From assembly GCA_035507035.1 (NCBI GenBank), contig DATJOJ010000059.1:42833-106832 (forward strand): a stretch of 64,000 bases of DNA, read 5' to 3'. Of this stretch, positions 33,655 to 42,214 are shown one piece after another; the first letter of the stretch is position 1, and the number at the start of each line of letters is the position of its first letter. The DNA is from DATJOJ01 sp035507035. GTDB lineage: Bacteria; Acidobacteriota; Terriglobia; Terriglobales; Acidobacteriaceae. Position numbers and translations under genes: made by a program. The notes below the pieces were generated by a model that saw nothing but the letters and a program-made list of their open reading frames with translations, was not told the DNA's origin and did not search any database.

Positions 33655-35793
33655 CTAATCTCCCGCTACCGGCTCACCCACCTCAACCGGCTTAGCCGGC
33701 GTTTTCGCCAGCGCTCCTAGCGGAATGAACCCGCCCTCCGACTGCGCCGTCTTCTCTTTCAGCACCACCTCGCGATACAGCGCCGCCATGCGGGCGTTGT
33801 ACGCCGCATCGTCTTTCTTCGGCCCTCGTGCTTCGGCGGTCTTCAACTTCGCATCTCTCGCCCGAGTCTTTTCTTCCCGCGAGTTCTTGGCAATGCCCAG
33901 CTTATCCAGATCGTGCTGCTCTTCCTCCGTCACGATCCCATCCCGCAGCACCAGCGAGTGTTCAGTCGACTCCATCTTCACGTTCTTGCCGCCCGCGAAG
34001 ATCTCGTGCCGTCCATGCTCTTCGTACCACTTGGTAAGCGTGGCCGTCATGTGCATCTTCTCGATGATGTTTCTCCAGCCCACGCCCGTGTTATACGCGC
34101 AGAACGAAATCTCGCCTTCCTGCGTCGCGTACGGAATAATGCACTGCTCCGTGCGCCGGAAATCGTAGTTGAACAGGTCCTGGAACCACATGCCCGCAAT
34201 GAACAGGAAATTCCAGCGGTCCTTCCGCCGCTTCATGACGTCTTCAATGGTGCGGTCCGCCCCGACCTTGCCGTAATTCCGTCCGGTCACGTTGTAGTTC
34301 TTGTCGAACTTCTGCAGCAGGTCCATCAGCTTGAAGTGCGTCGGCGACTGGAACGGATCGTAGTTCTTCATCAGGCACAGTGCCATCCCCACTCCCGTCC
34401 AGAACTTGCTCCGCGCCGCATCGTTGACCTTGGCGATATCTTTCGCCAGCTGGTCACCGTGCAGGAACGCCGTCACCGGCACGCTCTCCTTCGTTTCTTT
34501 ATCGATCATCACCGCCATTCCCGTCCCGCAGTTCGGATGGCAGCCGCAGGAGAGCTGGCCCCAATTGTTATTCGCGTCCTGGGCGTGCATGAGATCGGCC
34601 CAATCGCTGAACGTTCCCATGAAGCTGATGGGGAACCAGTCGCGGGCAGGCTCGCCGAGGCCGGTTTGGTTCTTCACGTCGTGGGCGAGATGCGACAGCG
34701 TGTAGCGCTGCGCCTGGCGGCGCTCGTCGGTGATTTCTTCGTCACGTCCGGTGAAGCTCACCGGCTGGAACGATAAGAACCCGATCTTCTTAGGATTATC
34801 CAGCGCAAACTGGATGATCCTTCCCACCTGCTCGTTATTAATTCCGTTGACAATCGTGATCACCGGAATGATCTCCACGCCGGCGGCATGCAGGTTGTCG
34901 ATCGCCTTCAACTTCACATCGAACAGATTGCCGACTTTGCGGTGCGCGTTGGCCGCGTTTCCAATTCCATCAAACTGCAAGTACGCATAACGCAATCCCG
35001 CTTCAGCGGCCTGCTGCGCAAATTCAAAGCTCTTCGCGAATTCGATCCCATTCGTCGCCGCCTGCACGCTGTTGTAGCCGACTTTGCGCGAGTAGCGCAC
35101 CGCATCCAGGAAATACGGTGACAACGTGGGCTCGCCGCCGGAGAACTGCACGCTCATCTGGCGCCGCGGCTTGATGGTGATCGCGTTGTCGAGCATCTGC
35201 TTGATTTCTTCCCACGTCAGCTCGTGCACAAAGCCGACTTGGTTGGCGTCCATGAAGCAGGGATCGCACATCATGTTGCAGCGGTTGGTCAGATCGATCG
35301 TCAGCACCGAGCCGCGTCCATACTTAATGGTGCTCGATCCATGGTGGTGGAGGTGCTCGTCGTCGTGGGCGCGAATGTCGCGGCCGGGGAATACCTGCTC
35401 CAGGTGCTCGGTGAATTCCGTGTCAACCGACATGACATCTTCAAAGTGCCCGTGCTTGGGGCAGTCCTTCACCATCAGGATCTTGCCGTCGCGCTCAATG
35501 ATGGTGGCTTTCACTTCGCCGGCTTTTTCGTTCATCAGCACATCGACCGGCAGTTCGCCATCGAGAATGCGCTGGCGAATTTCGGGCACGCAGCGCGGGC
35601 AGAGCGAGTCAGTCGAGCGCGGCCACCCCAGCGGTGGCTTCGACTTCTCATAGGACTTCAGCAGCGGCTTGTCCGACCATTTCGGCGTGGGAGAAGGATT
35701 GGGCTTAATGCGGTTGAACCGCTCAAAGAAGAACCACGCGCCCTTGGCACTCATGGTCACAGCTTTTTCGACATACTTAATTGGCTTGTGCAT
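33655..35793 (-). CDS. radical SAM protein resembling tetraether lipid synthase (Tes/MJ0619-like)
   Basis: 712 residues from ATG 35793, with GAGAGG four bases upstream. An N-terminal rubredoxin-like site (Cys65-x2-Cys68 and CPKHG at 111) precedes a radical SAM core with Cys172, Cys176 and Cys179 in LTNRCNMMCDPCF, the SGGEPTL motif near 218, and an auxiliary-cluster segment SCGCHPNCG (416-423). This order matches archaeal Tes, which joins two lipid tails carbon to carbon to make tetraethers. Acidobacteria make iso-diabolic acid and branched tetraethers, and Tes homologues have been proposed for them. The C-terminal 120 residues are Lys/Ala-rich and extra. Assignment is from motif order; a different radical SAM reaction is possible. 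Confidence 0.72.
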   Translation of the reverse strand: MHKPIKYVEKAVTMSAKGAWFFFERFNRIKPNPSPTPKWSDKPLLKSYEKSKPPLGWPRSTDSLCPRCVPEIRQRILDGELPVDVLMNEKAGEVKATIIERDGKILMVKDCPKHGHFEDVMSVDTEFTEHLEQVFPGRDIRAHDDEHLHHHGSSTIKYGRGSVLTIDLTNRCNMMCDPCFMDANQVGFVHELTWEEIKQMLDNAITIKPRRQMSVQFSGGEPTLSPYFLDAVRYSRKVGYNSVQAATNGIEFAKSFEFAQQAAEAGLRYAYLQFDGIGNAANAHRKVGNLFDVKLKAIDNLHAAGVEIIPVITIVNGINNEQVGRIIQFALDNPKKIGFLSFQPVSFTGRDEEITDERRQAQRYTLSHLAHDVKNQTGLGEPARDWFPISFMGTFSDWADLMHAQDANNNWGQLSCGCHPNCGTGMAVMIDKETKESVPVTAFLHGDQLAKDIAKVNDAARSKFWTGVGMALCLMKNYDPFQSPTHFKLMDLLQKFDKNYNVTGRNYGKVGADRTIEDVMKRRKDRWNFLFIAGMWFQDLFNYDFRRTEQCIIPYATQEGEISFCAYNTGVGWRNIIEKMHMTATLTKWYEEHGRHEIFAGGKNVKMESTEHSLVLRDGIVTEEEQHDLDKLGIAKNSREEKTRARDAKLKTAEARGPKKDDAAYNARMAALYREVVLKEKTAQSEGGFIPLGALAKTPAKPVEVGEPVAGD

Positions 35794-36217
35794 TTCCTCT
35801 CGCTTTCCAATACCTTGGGGCTCGCGGCTCGACCGCTGCCCGGGTTCTTCTCCCCACAAATTCTTCTTCCCACAACTCGCGGGAGACGCTACTTTACGTC
35901 CAAACGCTTGGTGTTGACCTTCACCTGGGAGAAGGACTGGCAGTACCTTCTCCGGTATTTCTCTGAGCTTATGTTATTGAAGGGGCACGGCTAAGGCACG
36001 GAGAACCCAATGAACGGTACAAAATCGGGATTTAGCGGTCGAAACCGGCATTGGATGGCGCTAAGTTGTTGAAAGAAAAGAGGCGGCAAACAAAACCTCG
36101 CCGCGGATTTCGCGGATAAACGCGGATCGAGCATTCAGGGCATTAAAACCTCAGCCACAGATTTACACGGATTCGCACGGATCGAAACATCACTTTCGCC
36201 GCTGGGTGCCGCTCCGG
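35794..36217. other. intergenic region with ACGGAT-type dispersed repeats
   Basis: No gene recognised. It holds several short copies of the pattern C(C/G)(A/G)CGGATTT(A/C)C(A/G)CGGAT around 36105-36185, in the phrase gcggcaaacaaaacctcgcc that recurs at 40.16 kb. Similar ACGGAT strings occur at 49.19 and 58.54 kb, so this is a genome-wide interspersed repeat. Confidence 0.6.
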
Positions 36218-37120
36218 CTAGAATGGAATTTCCTCTTCGTCACCGCTGGCAAGCTCGACCAAAAGTATGATTTGGGATGCCGCCAGGGCCAGCGCGTACT
36301 CCGCGATGCTCGGCGTAACGACCCCGCCGGTGGTCCCTCCATGCCCGACTCCGTCACCACCGCTGCGGAATCCGTACAATCCCGCGAAGGTTTGACCCAA
36401 TGCCTTGGGGAGCTTGCCCACGTCCGTCCCGGTCAGCCATTTTGTCACGTCGCCGAGCGTACTTGCCTTAGCGTTCGGGAATAGCTCTTTTGCGGCGGCC
36501 TCTACAGCGCAGACAGCTTCCTTCACCGCGTTCTCCGGGTCCGGCTTCACGCGGTCACGGAAGTAGCGTAGTGCCTTGGCAAAATGTTTGCGCGCGGGGA
36601 CCAGCCGCGCATCGGCAAGAACGGACTCGGCTTTAGAAATTTGACTTACGGTGTGCCGCTTACCCCGCCTCTGGACAAGACCGTCTCGAAACTCGAATGC
36701 TAGATTTTCTTCCCGAAATAAACGTTCAAGTTCATCTGCAAGAATCTGCTGCACTTCGGTTCGTGAGAGTCTTACGATGTACTCATTGTTGAAATCGCTA
36801 TAGCCAATTTCGGTTGCTAAGTGGCTGTGGAGCCGCTCGCAAAAATCGTAAACCTTAGCCCAAGGTAGCGTTTCTAGGATTTCTTCAGCGTTCAGCTTTG
36901 CCTGAGTGCTCTCGTTCTTTGTCCAGTCAATAAGGGGAGACAGTCGCGCAATTCTCTGGAGTTCCGTCGTCGCTGCGTGCCAACCAGCAATGTAGTCCTC
37001 GCGTACTGCTTCAGCCAGGAGATGGAGCAGCCCAACCCGTGCGGTGGCGGGGACTTCACCATCTATCTGCGCAGCATCCCCACGGTTGCGGGTAGAGAAC
37101 GGTGGCAGAGTGTCGACCAT
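36218..37120 (-). CDS. AbiJ-like (abortive-infection C-terminal type) protein, possible defence effector
   Basis: About 300 residues from ATG 37120 (GGAAG upstream); a GTG at 37249 would add 43 low-complexity residues and is less likely, though it would place the start 4 bp after the upstream gene. The C-terminal half (DPENAVKEAVCAVEAAAKELF, KASTLGDVTKWLTG, LPKALGQTFAGLYGFRSGGDGVGHGG) follows the pattern of the AbiJ-NTD4/Abi_C-like family, with the GDGVGHG turn conserved. The N-terminal half carries a helical region unknown to me. Proteins of this fold occur in phage abortive-infection loci; that role is inferred. It is the second gene of a pair with the EVE-like gene. Confidence 0.6.
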   Translation of the reverse strand: MVDTLPPFSTRNRGDAAQIDGEVPATARVGLLHLLAEAVREDYIAGWHAATTELQRIARLSPLIDWTKNESTQAKLNAEEILETLPWAKVYDFCERLHSHLATEIGYSDFNNEYIVRLSRTEVQQILADELERLFREENLAFEFRDGLVQRRGKRHTVSQISKAESVLADARLVPARKHFAKALRYFRDRVKPDPENAVKEAVCAVEAAAKELFPNAKASTLGDVTKWLTGTDVGKLPKALGQTFAGLYGFRSGGDGVGHGGTTGGVVTPSIAEYALALAASQIILLVELASGDEEEIPF

Positions 37121-37252
37121 GCATATCACTTCCAGCGTGATGATAGCAGGCTCACGCCCGGCACTTCGTTCTCGCTGCTGCCGTCGCGCCGGAGCTGCTC
37201 CTCTCAAGGCAGGGGACGTGGCTTGAGCGGCCCGCGGGTCGGCTGACACGTC

Positions 37253-37699
37253 TCATTGAACGATCCCGAGCCATCGCTCGATGAGCTGATACGATGCCGA
37301 ATCAGGCTCACGAAGTGGGGTGATTGTTGCTGTCATTGTTAAAGGCTCCCAAGTGCGCGCGTTAGTAACCAGATCGCCGTAGTATCGCACCTCGTCCACT
37401 CTCCGGAAGTGTCTGAACCAAACCCCGAGTTCCGGTGCGGACGAGCGGATGTAGTTGTACTCGCCTGCCACTCTCGCCAAAGCAAATGGGAAATGGTGCG
37501 TGAAAAGTAGAACCCAGTCTCCAATGCCCATTTCGTGGGCGAAGGCCCAGTAGTTACGCTGATTGTCGGGAAGAGCACTCTGGGGCACGGTGAGCAAATC
37601 GGGAACATCTGCAGCAAAATCCAGCCCAATGTAGCCGGCCGACAGACTTTCTACTGTATGCCGGATTGCCCCCCCAGATTCGCTTGGGTGCAGTTGCAT
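37253..37699 (-). CDS. EVE/PUA-like domain protein, possible modified-base sensor
   Basis: 148 residues. AFAHEMGIGDWVLLFTHHFPFALARVAGEYNYI..WFRHFRRVDEVRYYGDL follows the (M.xGD.V.........xVxGxYxY....HxR.V.W) pattern of EVE/PUA-like domains, which in restriction and Abi systems bind modified DNA or RNA bases. It is a stand-alone domain without an attached nuclease. It lies directly upstream of the AbiJ-like gene on the same strand. The fold call is from sequence pattern only. Confidence 0.55.
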   Translation of the reverse strand: MQLHPSESGGAIRHTVESLSAGYIGLDFAADVPDLLTVPQSALPDNQRNYWAFAHEMGIGDWVLLFTHHFPFALARVAGEYNYIRSSAPELGVWFRHFRRVDEVRYYGDLVTNARTWEPLTMTATITPLREPDSASYQLIERWLGIVQ

Positions 37700-37807
37700 T
37701 CGCCAGTATGCCGTAATTCCTCCTTATGTCCACTGCCTCAACGGAGGCTGGAATTAGCACAACGCTTCTGCGCCCTTAGTTCGCTACCGGGCCGCGGTTC
37801 TTGCCCC

Positions 37808-38524
37808 TCATTTCGAATCCGGTTCCAATGCCGCGTTCACGTTCACTTGGCCGCTGGACACGGAAATTTCCCGCTTCCACGGTTTGAAACCGGGCTTCTT
37901 CACAGAAATTTCGTGCTGGCCGGCGGCGAGGCCCACGGTCGAGGGTGTGCTGCCGACGTAGTTCCCGTCAACTTCGATATCCGCGCTGTCGGGGGTGGAG
38001 GAAACCTTCACAGTTGCGGTCGCGACAGGGGTTTGCGCACCGGCTATGGCGGATGGGCTTGCCCCAGCGTGCTCGATCGAGGCCGCCGGAACAACCGGCG
38101 GTGCGGCGGTGTTTTGGGTGGTCGCGGGCTGCAATTTTTCGTTACCTTGCATTGGTGTTTCGCCGGTCACGCTCTGGCAGTCTGTCCTCCCCTGCTTAAG
38201 TTCGCCATCGGTGTAGTTCTGGTTGAGCACGATCACCTCGGCGCCGCGCGCTTGCAGGTTTCGTACGTCGTGGTCGGTGAGTCGCCCGTGGAACGGGAAT
38301 CCGTCGGGCAGCTTGCCCTCGACGTACTGGAACTGTTTGCCCCGTATGCCGAAGGAGTAAAGGCGGCTGGTAACTTGGTCGGCGGGGCCCATTCGCTTCA
38401 GCAGTACGCAACTGGCTTTCTGGGCATGTCCAGCGGTGGCTTTTTCGGGGATGACGGCTCCGGACTGGGCAAGCGCGGATCTGACGAACAAGCAAGCGGT
38501 GAAGAGCAAGACGGACTTGCGCAT
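37808..38524 (-). CDS. secreted PEGA-domain protein
   Basis: 238 residues: signal peptide (VLLFTACLFVRSALAQ), a small domain with a Cys (about 25-125, VTSRLYSFGIRGKQFQYVEGKLPDGFPFHG), a Pro/Ala/Thr linker, and a C-terminal PEGA domain (about 170-235: VSSTPDSADIEVDGNYVGSTPSTVGLAAGQHEISVKKPGFKPW). PEGA domains are surface-layer-type or carbohydrate-proximal beta modules. The role of this protein is unknown; the final residues are Asp/Ser/Lys. The start ATG 38524 is preceded by AGGAG. Confidence 0.82.
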   Translation of the reverse strand: MRKSVLLFTACLFVRSALAQSGAVIPEKATAGHAQKASCVLLKRMGPADQVTSRLYSFGIRGKQFQYVEGKLPDGFPFHGRLTDHDVRNLQARGAEVIVLNQNYTDGELKQGRTDCQSVTGETPMQGNEKLQPATTQNTAAPPVVPAASIEHAGASPSAIAGAQTPVATATVKVSSTPDSADIEVDGNYVGSTPSTVGLAAGQHEISVKKPGFKPWKREISVSSGQVNVNAALEPDSK

Positions 38525-38678
38525 GTCTTTCTCCTAGCAAAAAGGGAGTCGTAGCTTGGGCGCCACGACTCCCCCTCAGAGTCGCCCAAGTTTTACTACT
38601 ACGCCGCGTCGATGTCCAGCGCACTTTTGTGCCAGCTCACCGCGCTTTCGTGCCGCCCCGCAGGCCGTTCCCTAAAGA

Positions 38679-38900
38679 GAATTGTCATCCTGAGCGAAGC
38701 TGATCGGCCCGAAAACGGGCCGATCAGCGAAGTCGAAGGACCTCTGCACTGCCAGCCGACACTGCTGATGCGTTCTTCTCACACAAGCTGCGCGGGAGAA
38801 TGCCTTGACGCTGACGGAACGGCTCAAGCGTTGCATGGGTCCTTCGACTACGGACCTGCTTCGCTGTGCGAAGCAGGTCCTCCGCTCAGGATGACAATTC
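38679..38900. repeat. complete type-A MITE-like unit with 18-bp inverted ends
   Basis: GAATTGTCATCCTGAGCG (38679-38696) and CGCTCAGGATGACAATTC (38883-38900) are perfect 18-bp inverted ends of a 222-bp unit. Inside lies a perfect hairpin with arms CTGATCGGCCCG and CGGGCCGATCAG. Confidence 0.8.
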
Positions 38901-39203
38901 GAGTGAGGCTGAGGAAAAAGTCCCCACCCTAACCTCGCAAATGCAGCTCGGTTAGAATGGGGCACCCCGCAGGCCCTTGATCTGCTTCTCACGCGCAACA
39001 GCATTCCCGACATGCTGGAAGCGCCTGGTGCCCCACGTTCCGCGAGCTGCTTCAGTGAGCTAACGTGGGGGCGTAGGCACGGTTGCGCCTCTACGGCGCG
39101 TGCAAGTTCCGGCGCTTATCGGCGCGGCTGAAGCCGCGCCCTGTCAAAGCTGCTCAGTCCCACAAGGCCTCGCCTGCCGCCCCCGTAGGCCGTTCCCTAA
39201 AGA

Positions 39204-39390
39204 GAATTGTCATCCTGAGCGAAGCTGATCGGCCCGAAAACGGGCCGATCAGCGAAGTCGAAGGACCTCTGCACTGCCAGCCGGCACTGCTGATGCGTTC
39301 TTCTCACACAAGCTGCGCGGGGAGAATGCCTCGACGCTGATGGGACAGTTCAAGCGCTGCATGGGTCCTTCGACTAGGTCTGAGGGAAAA
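39204..39390. repeat. type-A unit with left end intact and right end deleted
   Basis: The left end starts GAATTGTCATCCTGAGCG at 39204 and contains the same internal hairpin as the unit at 38679. The right inverted end is lost by a deletion leaving CTTCGACTAGGTCTGAGG. The left flank, GGCCGTTCCCTAAAGA, is shared with the first unit, so the duplication extends outside the inverted ends. Confidence 0.7.
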
Positions 39391-39631
39391 GTCCCCACCC
39401 TAACCTCGCAAGTGCAGCTCGGTTAGAATGGGGCACCCGGGTTAAGTTATTAAAAGGGCACACCGTTCTTGAGCGATTGCTCGTGATATAGACGAAGAAC
39501 GATCGCTCGTGGAAATGCATAGGTCCCTCGTTGGGAGTCGCTCGCACGCGAGCGACTCCGCCGCCTCAGGATGACAATTCAAAATGGGATCGTATGTGAC
39601 GGGGGGCACTCCAGGTGCAACTAACCGTCCC

Positions 39632-39815
39632 TTGTCATCCTGAGCGAAGTCGAGGGACCTCTGCACTGCCAGCCGGCACTGCTGATGCGTTCTTCTCACA
39701 CAAGCTGCGCGGGGAGAGCGCCTTGACGCTGACGGGACGGTTCAAGCGTTGCATGGGTCCTTCGACTACGGACCTGCTTCGCTGTGCGAAGCAGGTCGTC
39801 CGCTCAGGATGACAA
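39632..39815. repeat. type-A unit lacking the internal hairpin
   Basis: Bounded by TTGTCATCCTGAGCG (39632-39646) and CGCTCAGGATGACAA (39801-39815), 184 bp. It lacks the ATCGGCCCG hairpin found in the first two units, showing that the hairpin is a separate insertion or that units differ in internal modules. Confidence 0.75.
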
Positions 39816-39940
39816 TTCGAGTGAGGCTGAGGAAAAAGTCCCCGCCCCGCACGCGCGCGAGCGACTCCGCCGCCTCAGGATGACAATCAAAATGGGATCG
39901 CATGTGACGGGGAGCACTCCAGGTGGAACCAACCTTTCCC

Positions 39941-40080
39941 TTGTCATCCTGAGCGAAGCGAGGGACCTCTGCACTGCCAGCCGACACTGCTGATGCGTTC
40001 TTCTCACACAAGCTGCGCGGGAGAATGCCTCGACGCTGACGGGACAGTTCAAGCGTTGCATGGGTCCTTCGACTAGGTCT
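39941..40080. repeat. type-A unit with right end deleted
   Basis: Starts TTGTCATCCTGAGCG at 39941 and shares the same right-side deletion junction (GACTAGGTCTGAGG) as the unit at 39204, so one was probably copied from the other. Confidence 0.65.
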
Positions 40081-40460
40081 GAGGGAAAAGTCCCCACCCT
40101 AACCTCGCAAAATGCAGCTCGGTTAGAATGGGGCACCCGGGTTAAGTTATTAAAAGATAAGAGACGGCAAACAAAACCTCGCCACGGATTTACGCGGATG
40201 AATTCCGACTCGATTCCCTTTTTATGCTCCCAGAACTCCGCCGCTGATTATTCGTGACGCCCGGGTACAGAGTTTTTGAGCGATTGCTCATGATGTGCCG
40301 AAGAGAGATCGCTCGCGGAAATGCATAGGTCCCTCGTTGGGAGTCGCCCGCGCGCGAGCGACTCCGCCGCCTCAGGATGACAATTCGAATAAGGCTGAGT
40401 AAAAACTCCCCACCCTAACCTCGCAATGAGGCTCGGTTAGAATGGGGCACCCGGCGTCAG

Positions 40461-40593
40461 GGAATTCTTCTTACGCAAGCTGCGCGGGGAGAATGCCTCG
40501 ACGCTGACGGGACGGCTCAAGCGTTGCATGGGTCCTTCGACTGCGGACCTGCTTCGCTATGCGAAGCAGGTCCTCCGCTCAGGATGACAATTC
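40461..40593. repeat. type-A unit with left end deleted
   Basis: Begins within the element at AATTCTTCTTACGCAAGC and ends with CGCTCAGGATGACAATTC at 40593, the standard right end. The left inverted end is absent. Confidence 0.6.
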
Positions 40594-40753
40594 GAATAAG
40601 GCTGAGTAAAAACTCCCCACCCTAACCTCGCAAGTGCAGCTCGGTTAGAATGGGGCACCCGGCTCGCGCGCGAGCGACTCTGTCGCCCCAGGATGACAAT
40701 TCAAAATGGCATCGCATGTGACGGCTGAACCCTCCAAGTGGAACCAACGTCTT

Positions 40754-41227
40754 CTAGCCGGCGTGAGTTGCAAGCGACTTCGCGAGAGGTGGATGGTTCT
40801 CTCCTTTTTCCCACACGCGGAGAAGGTCCCAGGCCTCGCGATATTTCTCCCAGCGGGCGCGGCGGCATTCGATATCGGGATAAAAACGCAGGCTGCGCGA
40901 GGGAGCGTAGACGCCGACGGGAAGGACGTACCAGGTGTCGACGGGAACAATGTGGGCGACGAGGATGTCGATCTCGTCGGCGGTGTAGGCGACTTTGCCC
41001 TGGCCATAGATGGCATAGGTGGGCTGAATGTCGTATCCGCGGGCGCGAATGACCTGGGTGCATTTGAGCTGTACGCGCCAAAGATGGCAGCCGGAATCGA
41101 GAATGAAGTCATAGGGCTCGCTGTCTCCCCAGGGTCTGGCGACGTGGAAGCCGAGAGTTTGGGCCTTGAGCAAGAATGCTGCTTCGGATAATTCTCCTAC
41201 GCGTTTGGTATTGGCACGACCGATCAT
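40754..41227 (-). CDS. PD-(D/E)XK nuclease-like protein (group I intron endonuclease-type fold)
   Basis: About 157 residues from ATG 41227 (an in-frame GTG at 41233 is also possible). KRVGELSEAAFLLKAQTLGFHVARPWGDSEPYDFIL..WRVQLKCTQ holds the expected Glu, Asp (PYDF) and Q-x-K nuclease residues in order; the QxK variant is typical of the I-Ssp6803I-like subgroup. YVLPVGVYAPSRSLRFYPD follows. No intron, methylase or helicase is adjacent, so it may be a domesticated enzyme. The last residues run into repeat-derived DNA. Confidence 0.72.
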   Translation of the reverse strand: MIGRANTKRVGELSEAAFLLKAQTLGFHVARPWGDSEPYDFILDSGCHLWRVQLKCTQVIRARGYDIQPTYAIYGQGKVAYTADEIDILVAHIVPVDTWYVLPVGVYAPSRSLRFYPDIECRRARWEKYREAWDLLRVWEKGENHPPLAKSLATHAG

Positions 41228-41627
41228 AGGCACAAGAAAAGGCGCGGCTATAGGCCGCGCCTGACTCTTTCGCTCCTAGTTATAGAATATCAAACCAGAG
41301 AGGTAAGTCGGCCACAATTGGAAAGTTTATTTTTGGTGTCGAATCAGCGGATTAGCGGGAAAGTATGGGAAAAGGGGGCTTGACAGGCGAATTGCGAAAG
41401 TTGGGGTTAGTGCCGAAGTTATGAGTTCCGAAATGGGAAACAACTTCTGGAAGAGCCGGTCTCTCGGCTTCGGATCGGGATGACAATTCGCATGAGGGCC
41501 GATCAAAATCCCCGCCCTTAGCGTCGTAAAGAACACTCCGATAAGAACGGGGCACCCAGCTGAAAACCACAATTCGGACATGGGCTTGAGATCATCGACG
41601 CCGCGCGATACCATTTGGTTCGACGAG
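41228..41627. other. intergenic region with hairpin and repeat tail
   Basis: No gene recognised. GGCGCGGC/GCCGCGCC (41241-41248/41254-41261) is a strong hairpin that on the minus strand is followed by TTTTCTTG, a terminator-like signal only a few bases before the nuclease-like gene. At 41479-41560 is a repeat tail (GGGATGACAATTCGC..GGGGCACCC), related to the 38.7-40.7 kb cluster and repeated at about 42.12 kb. Confidence 0.6.
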
Positions 41628-42002
41628 ATGACGATGACCAAGACACTTTTTGCGATCACGCTAAGCGGGCTGATGCTTCTGCTGTGCGGAACGCCGTTCG
41701 CCGACGAGCACACCGACTGGGTCGGCACGGTCACCGACCCGGACATCGAATACCGCACGCACATTTACGAAAACTCCGAGGTCTGCAACCTCGAGTATCG
41801 CGATACCCAGTCAGGGCGGGGGGCGACCACCTTCGACGCTGCCGTGGATTACAAGTCGAAAGACCACGATAATGACGATGAGCAGGTCATGAAAACCGAC
41901 CGGGAAAATATTGCGACGACGCCCACCAGCTATGGCACCGCGCGCATCTCGAATTGTTTCGGAGTGGTTGCGGTTCGGCTGACGGTGGTGCAGCGGCACT
42001 AA
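41628..42002 (+). CDS. small secreted protein of unknown function
   Basis: About 124 residues from ATG 41628 (41634 is an alternative). The signal peptide MTMTKTLFAITLSGLMLLLCGTPFADE is clear. The mature part is short and rich in Asp, Thr and Tyr: DWVGTVTDPDIEYRTHIYENSEVCNLEYRD, with two Cys (VCNLEY and ISNCFG) that may form a disulfide. I do not recognise the family. Confidence 0.6.
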   Translation: MTMTKTLFAITLSGLMLLLCGTPFADEHTDWVGTVTDPDIEYRTHIYENSEVCNLEYRDTQSGRGATTFDAAVDYKSKDHDNDDEQVMKTDRENIATTPTSYGTARISNCFGVVAVRLTVVQRH

Positions 42003-42214
42003 AATCCTGGCGAAAAGCAGATCCCCTTATTGCCATAGCGGTTCGGAATGACAAGAAAAATGGGGCGGACGTCCGCCCCACAGAAACTTCCGGAATCGGG
42101 AAGGAAACCACTGCCGACCCAGCCTTAATGTCGTAAAGAACACTCCGCTAAGGATGGGGTACCGGTCTGTAATTTATAATCGCCAGTTTTAAGAAATCTC
42201 TAAAGGACTCAACG

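Larger units (their letters stand above)
38525..40753. repeat. gene-free cluster of MITE-like interspersed repeats
   Basis: No gene recognised in 2.2 kb. It holds repeated units. Type A is bounded by TTGTCATCCTGAGCG and its complement. Type B carries GCGATTGCTC.. GGAGTCGC.. hairpins (39.46-39.58, 40.27-40.39 kb). A tail, CTAACCTCGCAA..GGTTAGAATGGGGCACCC, occurs at 38.93, 39.40, 40.10, 40.41 and 40.62 kb. Copies differ by internal deletions. Many small open frames cross the cluster but change frame between copies and are not genes. Confidence 0.85.

Noticed and set aside
38600..40700. Several reading frames of 60-140 codons across the repeat cluster
   Set aside because: They shift frame between copies, encode the repeat ends, and have no ribosome-binding sites or domain pattern.
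41352..41764. Minus-strand frames over 41.35-41.76 kb
   Set aside because: They cross a repeat tail and lie opposite the signal-peptide gene at 41628; no start signal or domain.
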